From: Candidatus Epulonipiscioides saccharophilum
GTDB lineage: Bacteria; Bacillota; Clostridia; Lachnospirales; Cellulosilyticaceae
Length of the DNA stretch: 43,750 nt
Direction: 5' to 3'
NCBI GenBank assembly: GCA_002007295.1
Contig: LNZM01000141.1
Span: 1-43,750, forward strand
In this document: one piece after another, positions 40,562 to 43,750 of the stretch
Layout: the number at the start of each line of letters is the position of its first letter
How positions within the stretch are numbered: the stretch's first letter is position 1
The notes under the pieces: model-generated
The model's database searches: none
Told to the model about the DNA's origin: nothing
Seen by the model: the letters and a program-made list of their open reading frames with translations, nothing else
Program-made: the position numbers and the translations under genes

Positions 40562-40729
40562 ATGGAAATTTATAAAGAGTGGACATTAAAAAGAGGATTA
40601 TGTAATCCAGCCTATGGCGAAGCAGAAGGATTCGGTGGTTCGATCCCGCACATGCAGGAAGCACCTTCAGTAAAAAGTACAATAGTAAATTTAAGAATAA
40701 CAACTTATAACCAAATGTCGGCTTTATAG
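40562..40729 (+). CDS. Small open frame of 55 residues, unassigned
   Basis: An ATG at 40562 opens MEIYKEWTLKRGLCNPAYGE and ends MSAL then TAG. It has no strong ribosome site; the sequence before it is the third repeat unit. Composition (Gly, Pro, Cys, Tyr) is more protein-like than the surrounding spacer, and a terminator follows 20 bp beyond. It could be a small gene or the remains of a larger one. I recognise no family. Confidence 0.35.
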   Translation: MEIYKEWTLKRGLCNPAYGEAEGFGGSIPHMQEAPSVKSTIVNLRITTYNQMSAL

Positions 40730-40748
40730 ATTTAGGGCGGGTAAGGGG

Positions 40749-40779
40749 AAAAGGGAGCTGATCAAAAGGCTCCCTTTTA
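40749..40779 (+). terminator. Terminator after the DIP1984 region
   Basis: AAAGGGAGC pairs with GCTCCCTTT around TGATCAAAAG, followed by a short T-run. It closes the DIP1984 transcript and the small open frame. Confidence 0.88.
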
Positions 40780-40789
40780 TAGTTAACTA

Positions 40790-40995
40790 ATGGGTGGACA
40801 ACCTGATTCCCTTCCAGGGGCATAGACGGGAACTTAAGAATCTTAGTCACAAAATTGCGGGGAAGCGGTACCCCTCCGTTTTCAAAACATTGCAGGGAAG
40901 CGGTACCCCCTCCGTTTTCAAAACATTGCGGGGAAGTGGTCCTGCTCCACTTCCAGGGGAGCTGTCAGCGAAGCTGACTGAGGGGTTCTACAAGT
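40790..40995. repeat. Dispersed element copies with internal 35-bp tandem repeat
   Basis: The stretch contains CATAGACGGGAACTTAAGAA, TCTTAGTCACAAAATTGCGG and GGAAGCGGTACC, then two further units (GAAGCGGTACC, GAAGTGGTCC) with starts at 40855, 40890 and 40926. It ends with CTTCCAGGGGAGCTGTCAGC and the hairpin GTCAGCGAAGCTGAC. The left half of a dispersed element has itself been tandemly repeated. Confidence 0.85.
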
Positions 40996-41090
40996 TGTGC
41001 TGACTTCGTTTTAATTCTTTGTCTCCTTTTTCGAAGGCATTTAACTGCGTTGCTTCGCTCTTTGGATCTATCTGTCAACCAATGTTCATA

Positions 41091-42749
41091 TTAATTCTTA
41101 TATTTTCTGTCATAAGCAGTTTGTCTAACTTCTAAGAATTGACTTAGCCCGAGAACTTCAGCTTGCTTAAGATAATCATCCCAATTTTCATCAATATCTT
41201 TTTTGCCGGTAATAAAAGCTAATGCTGATTCATCTAAATAGGTATTCAAAGCAAGTTGTAAATCCGTAATTATTCTAGATTCATCTTCGCTAAAGGATAA
41301 CGGCGGAATTATTGTGGCCACGTCTTGAGCGACTGGAGCATAATCGTTAACGGATGATAAATACAGGATTTGATCGACATCTGGATATGCGCCACCGGTT
41401 CTAACGCCGAATAGCATTTCGAAATCGTTGCCTTGTCCGTCAGGCCCGATTCGGTTCCATGCCGCATCGGTGCTTTGGTCCACATCTAAGCGCACGTAAT
41501 CTGCTGGTTCTCCAAGATAATTTACGGTTCCTTCAGGTGCTGTGCCTAATCGTCCGTCGCCAACAGCGCCAAAACTCATGCGAGTTACACCTTCGTCTGT
41601 GTACATATAATCGAATACTCGCAAAACAACTTCAGGATTTTCGCATTTATTTGTTATAACAAGTCCCGTAGTTCCAAAATCAAACGATCTCGATGCTGAC
41701 ACTAACCCATCTGGCCCCATTAAAGGAGCGATCTGAGTGTATTGGCCCCAAGTGTCATAGTCCGAAGTGATTGCAAAACTTGTTACAGAACCGCCGGGTA
41801 ATGCGCCAACTTTTCCGACTCCGTCGGTGGCAGCGACCAATTTGTAAAACTCTTGCTTGCCTTGAGTGAATACTAATGGATCGAGTAATTCTTCTTCATA
41901 AAGCCTATTCATAAATTTTAAATACTCTTTATATTCATTAGTTGTTTTGACATGATAAATTTGCTTGTCTTCACTTAAATTTAAAAATCCAGTTCCGGCC
42001 GATGTTGGAATAAACGCATTCAATAAATAAATAGTTGGATCAGCAGCCCATAAGCTTGGTGATCCAGATAACGGTATCTCATCATTCGGATCACCGTTTT
42101 TATTTGCATCTTGTTCCTTGAACGCTTTTAATACTTGGTAAAATTCTTCTGTCGTAGTCGGAACCTCTAAATCTAAATTTTCTAGCCATTCATGATTGAT
42201 CCACATTTTATAGCAGTATTCTGTTCCTTTGGTTTTGCCTATTCTCGGTAGGCCGTACATGTTTCCGTCCGTAGAGGTGAAAGCATCCTTTATTAATGGG
42301 TTTTCATCTAACGCCTTTTTGATGTTCGGAGCATTCTCTTCTATTAAATCGTTTAACGGGATAAATATTCCTTGTTGTCCGTATAAAAGTAATTCAGAAG
42401 CGCCGTATGGTGGCGACAAAATCGCATCCACGTACTCTCCACTGATCATCATGACATTTAATTTTTGTGCAAAATCTGCACTAACCGAACTAGTAAATTC
42501 CAACTTAACTCCTGTTAAATCTTCTAAGTATTTCGTAAATATATTTATATCAGAATTATATGATGTTACCGACGGCCTCAAATATGTAAAAAGCGTAAAC
42601 GAATCACTTTCACCTTCCTTGACTATCGGATATGTACCTACTTCTGTGTATATGTCGGCCTTCTTGGTTTGTTCAGAATTTTCTGTGCCGACGCACCCTA
42701 CTAGTAAACCACTTGCTAATAAAAATATCGCTAGATTTTTTAGTTTCAT
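41091..42749 (-). CDS. Extracellular sugar-binding lipoprotein of an ABC importer
   Basis: Solute-binding protein family 1 (sugar type) of 552 residues, of the large LplA-like branch. The N-terminus MKLKNLAIFLLASGLLVGC carries a lipobox with Cys about 19, anchoring it to the outer face of the membrane. The body shows FTLFTYLRPSVTSYNSDINI, DLTGVKLEFTSSVSADFAQK, QGIFIPLNDLIEENAPNIKK, DGNMYGLPRIGKTKG and VVLRVFDYMYTDEGVTRMSF, as in that family. AAAGGA precedes the ATG. It is downstream of the window's right side, so its permease genes are not beside it on the minus-strand 3' side; the nearest downstream sequence is a dispersed element. The permease at 1-458 may belong to a different transporter. 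Confidence 0.92.
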   Translation of the reverse strand: MKLKNLAIFLLASGLLVGCVGTENSEQTKKADIYTEVGTYPIVKEGESDSFTLFTYLRPSVTSYNSDINIFTKYLEDLTGVKLEFTSSVSADFAQKLNVMMISGEYVDAILSPPYGASELLLYGQQGIFIPLNDLIEENAPNIKKALDENPLIKDAFTSTDGNMYGLPRIGKTKGTEYCYKMWINHEWLENLDLEVPTTTEEFYQVLKAFKEQDANKNGDPNDEIPLSGSPSLWAADPTIYLLNAFIPTSAGTGFLNLSEDKQIYHVKTTNEYKEYLKFMNRLYEEELLDPLVFTQGKQEFYKLVAATDGVGKVGALPGGSVTSFAITSDYDTWGQYTQIAPLMGPDGLVSASRSFDFGTTGLVITNKCENPEVVLRVFDYMYTDEGVTRMSFGAVGDGRLGTAPEGTVNYLGEPADYVRLDVDQSTDAAWNRIGPDGQGNDFEMLFGVRTGGAYPDVDQILYLSSVNDYAPVAQDVATIIPPLSFSEDESRIITDLQLALNTYLDESALAFITGKKDIDENWDDYLKQAEVLGLSQFLEVRQTAYDRKYKN

Positions 42750-43017
42750 AAATTGAAATCCTTTCTAAATGGTATTTGCTGATTAATATAAATTTAATAT
42801 AGATTTAATATAGATTTATAGACAATTCTATTGCAGTATACTTACTTTGGTAGTATACTGTATTCATATGTAAAAGTACGAAATCCATAAAACGTTATTA
42901 CATAACTTTTTTGCTAAGATTCTATAGTTCAGTATAACATAACATGGACAAAAAAGGAACAAAATAATGCAAAAAAAAGATTGCCATATTTTGCCTAAGT
43001 TCCTCTTCGTTAATTTG
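42750..43017. other. Upstream region of the sugar-binding protein gene
   Basis: AT-rich, with repeated TTTAATATAGA units near 42793-42820. An inverted repeat GTTCCTCTT/AAGAGGAAC spans 42999-43028 and joins the 111-bp array. No gene is seen. The promoter of the binding-protein gene should lie here, but I cannot place a confident -35/-10 pair. Confidence 0.5.
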
Positions 43018-43455
43018 TTAAGAGGAACTAAAGGTCGACAGGAATGATTCGTCGAAAAAACCAAAGTTGAGAGAGTATCTTCTATTATATGGCTATTTCG
43101 GATGAAATGCCAATTTCGTTATTAATTGTTAAGAGGAACTAAAGGTCGGAATGATTCGCCGAAAAAATCCAAAGTTGAGTGAGTAGCTTCTATATACATG
43201 GCTATTCCAGATGAAATGCCAATTTCGTTATTAATTGTTAAGAGGAACTAAAGATCGATAGAAATGATTCGCCGAAAAAATCCAAAGTTGAGTGAGTAGC
43301 TTCTATTATATGGCTATTCCGGATGAAATGCCAATTTCGTTATTAATTGTTAAGAGGAACTAAAGGTCGATAGAAATGATTCGCCGAAAAAATCCAAAGT
43401 TGAGTGAGTAGCTTCTATTACATGGCTATTCCAGATGAAACGTCAATATCGTTAT
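43018..43455. repeat. About 111-bp tandem array, four units
   Basis: TTAAGAGGAACTAAAGGTCG-type units begin at 43018, 43129, 43238 and 43350, with spacings of 111, 109 and 112. Each contains GATTCGCCGAAAAAATCCAA, GAGTAGCTTCTA and GGATGAAATGCCAATTTCGT. Units differ by small changes and indels. There are no spacers, so this is not a CRISPR array. It lies upstream of the sugar-binding protein gene on the minus strand. Confidence 0.92.
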
Positions 43456-43607
43456 TTAACTAGCCAGGACAAATGCATTATGTATTTCTTACTAAAAATT
43501 ACACCTTTCGCTGATCCCATTATTTAGCTAAGTTCAAGTGCAAAGGATAAGTGTGTAACTTCTTTTATTTTAAAAATTAAATGATTATGCTCTGCTTCCG
43601 TCATTTA
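43456..43607. other. Intergenic AT-rich stretch
   Basis: No reading frame, repeat or hairpin of note is seen between the 111-bp array and the last dispersed element. Confidence 0.5.
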
Positions 43608-43710
43608 ACAACAGCTCCCATAGGAAATAAAATTGTGGGGAAGCGGTGCCTCCCTCCGGGAGGGAGGTGTCAGCGAAGCTGACGGAGGGAGAAAGCGTGC
43701 ATACAAGGTT
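43608..43710 (+). repeat. Dispersed hairpin element, near-complete copy
   Basis: CAGCTCCCATAGG, ATAAAATTGTGGGGAAGCGG, CCTCCCTCCGGGAGGGAGG, the hairpin GTCAGCGAAGCTGAC and GGAGAAAGCGTGCATACAAG follow in order. It is the plus-strand equivalent of the copy at 19826-19950; relative to 40820 it lacks the TTAAGAATCTT segment. Confidence 0.87.
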
Positions 43711-43750
43711 TTAGTGCTTTCAAGTAAATTGCAAATTTTGCAAGTTTGTA

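Noticed and set aside
40850-40990. T-box or riboswitch leader suggested by GGTACC-type GC-rich segments
   Set aside because: The segment is a tandemly repeated dispersed element, it lies downstream of the convergent genes on both sides, and no T-box core or specifier loop is visible.

Overview
The window is AT-rich Bacillota DNA, most likely class Clostridia and Lachnospirales-like. The evidence is the rapZ-yvcK-whiA-HPr block, the ylxM-ffh-rpsP-rimM-trmD block, a YedF-type protein, a DUF6145-like protein, a type I signal peptidase pair, AAGGAGG-type ribosome sites and consensus TTGACA/TATAAT promoters. The genus assignment is inference. No prophage, complete insertion sequence or CRISPR array is visible.

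Layout. 1-4545 (minus): a truncated sugar ABC permease, then a PAS sensor kinase followed by a CheR-type protein. 4717-9250 (minus): three lipoproteins, two of them paralogues, and a secreted zinc amidase. 9251-12741 (minus): remnant hairpins, a membrane acyltransferase, an SGNH esterase and deoB. 12883-21321 (plus): two signal peptidases, a 489-residue protein of unknown function with an RtcB RNA ligase, MgtC/SapB, a secreted alkaline phosphatase and YibE/F. 21489-25806: comM/yifB, a DUF6145-like gene, an Amidase_2 amidase and a methyltransferase. 26140-29467: methylglyoxal synthase, and a GH2 glycosidase on the opposite strand. 29741-34111 (plus): the SRP/ribosome-maturation cluster and six tRNA genes. 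34321-40729 (plus): yedF-like, murB, rapZ, yvcK, whiA, HPr-like, queA and DIP1984. 41091-43750: a sugar-binding lipoprotein (minus) preceded by tandem repeats.

The main feature not explained by single genes is a very high load of short direct tandem duplications placed at gene 3' ends. Partial copies of the last coding bases, usually with the stop codon, follow the kinase, amidase, SGNH, deoB, first signal peptidase, alkaline phosphatase, methyltransferase, rpsP and DIP1984 genes, and possibly murB. In two genes (the 4717 lipoprotein and the 5831 amidase) similar repeats are in frame and lengthen the protein. Further multi-copy tandem arrays (58, 60, 66, 79 and about 111 bp) occupy intergenic regions. 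The copies range from one difference in 38 bases (rpsP) to strongly decayed (SGNH), so the process appears to be continuing.

A second layer is a dispersed hairpin-rich element of about 90-130 bp with a core near GTCAGCGAAGCTGAC, present in many intergenic gaps in both orientations, plus a short dispersed motif (TTCATTTGCGACAG). These elements and tandem arrays explain most gaps longer than 100 bp and several spurious N-terminal extensions of reading frames.
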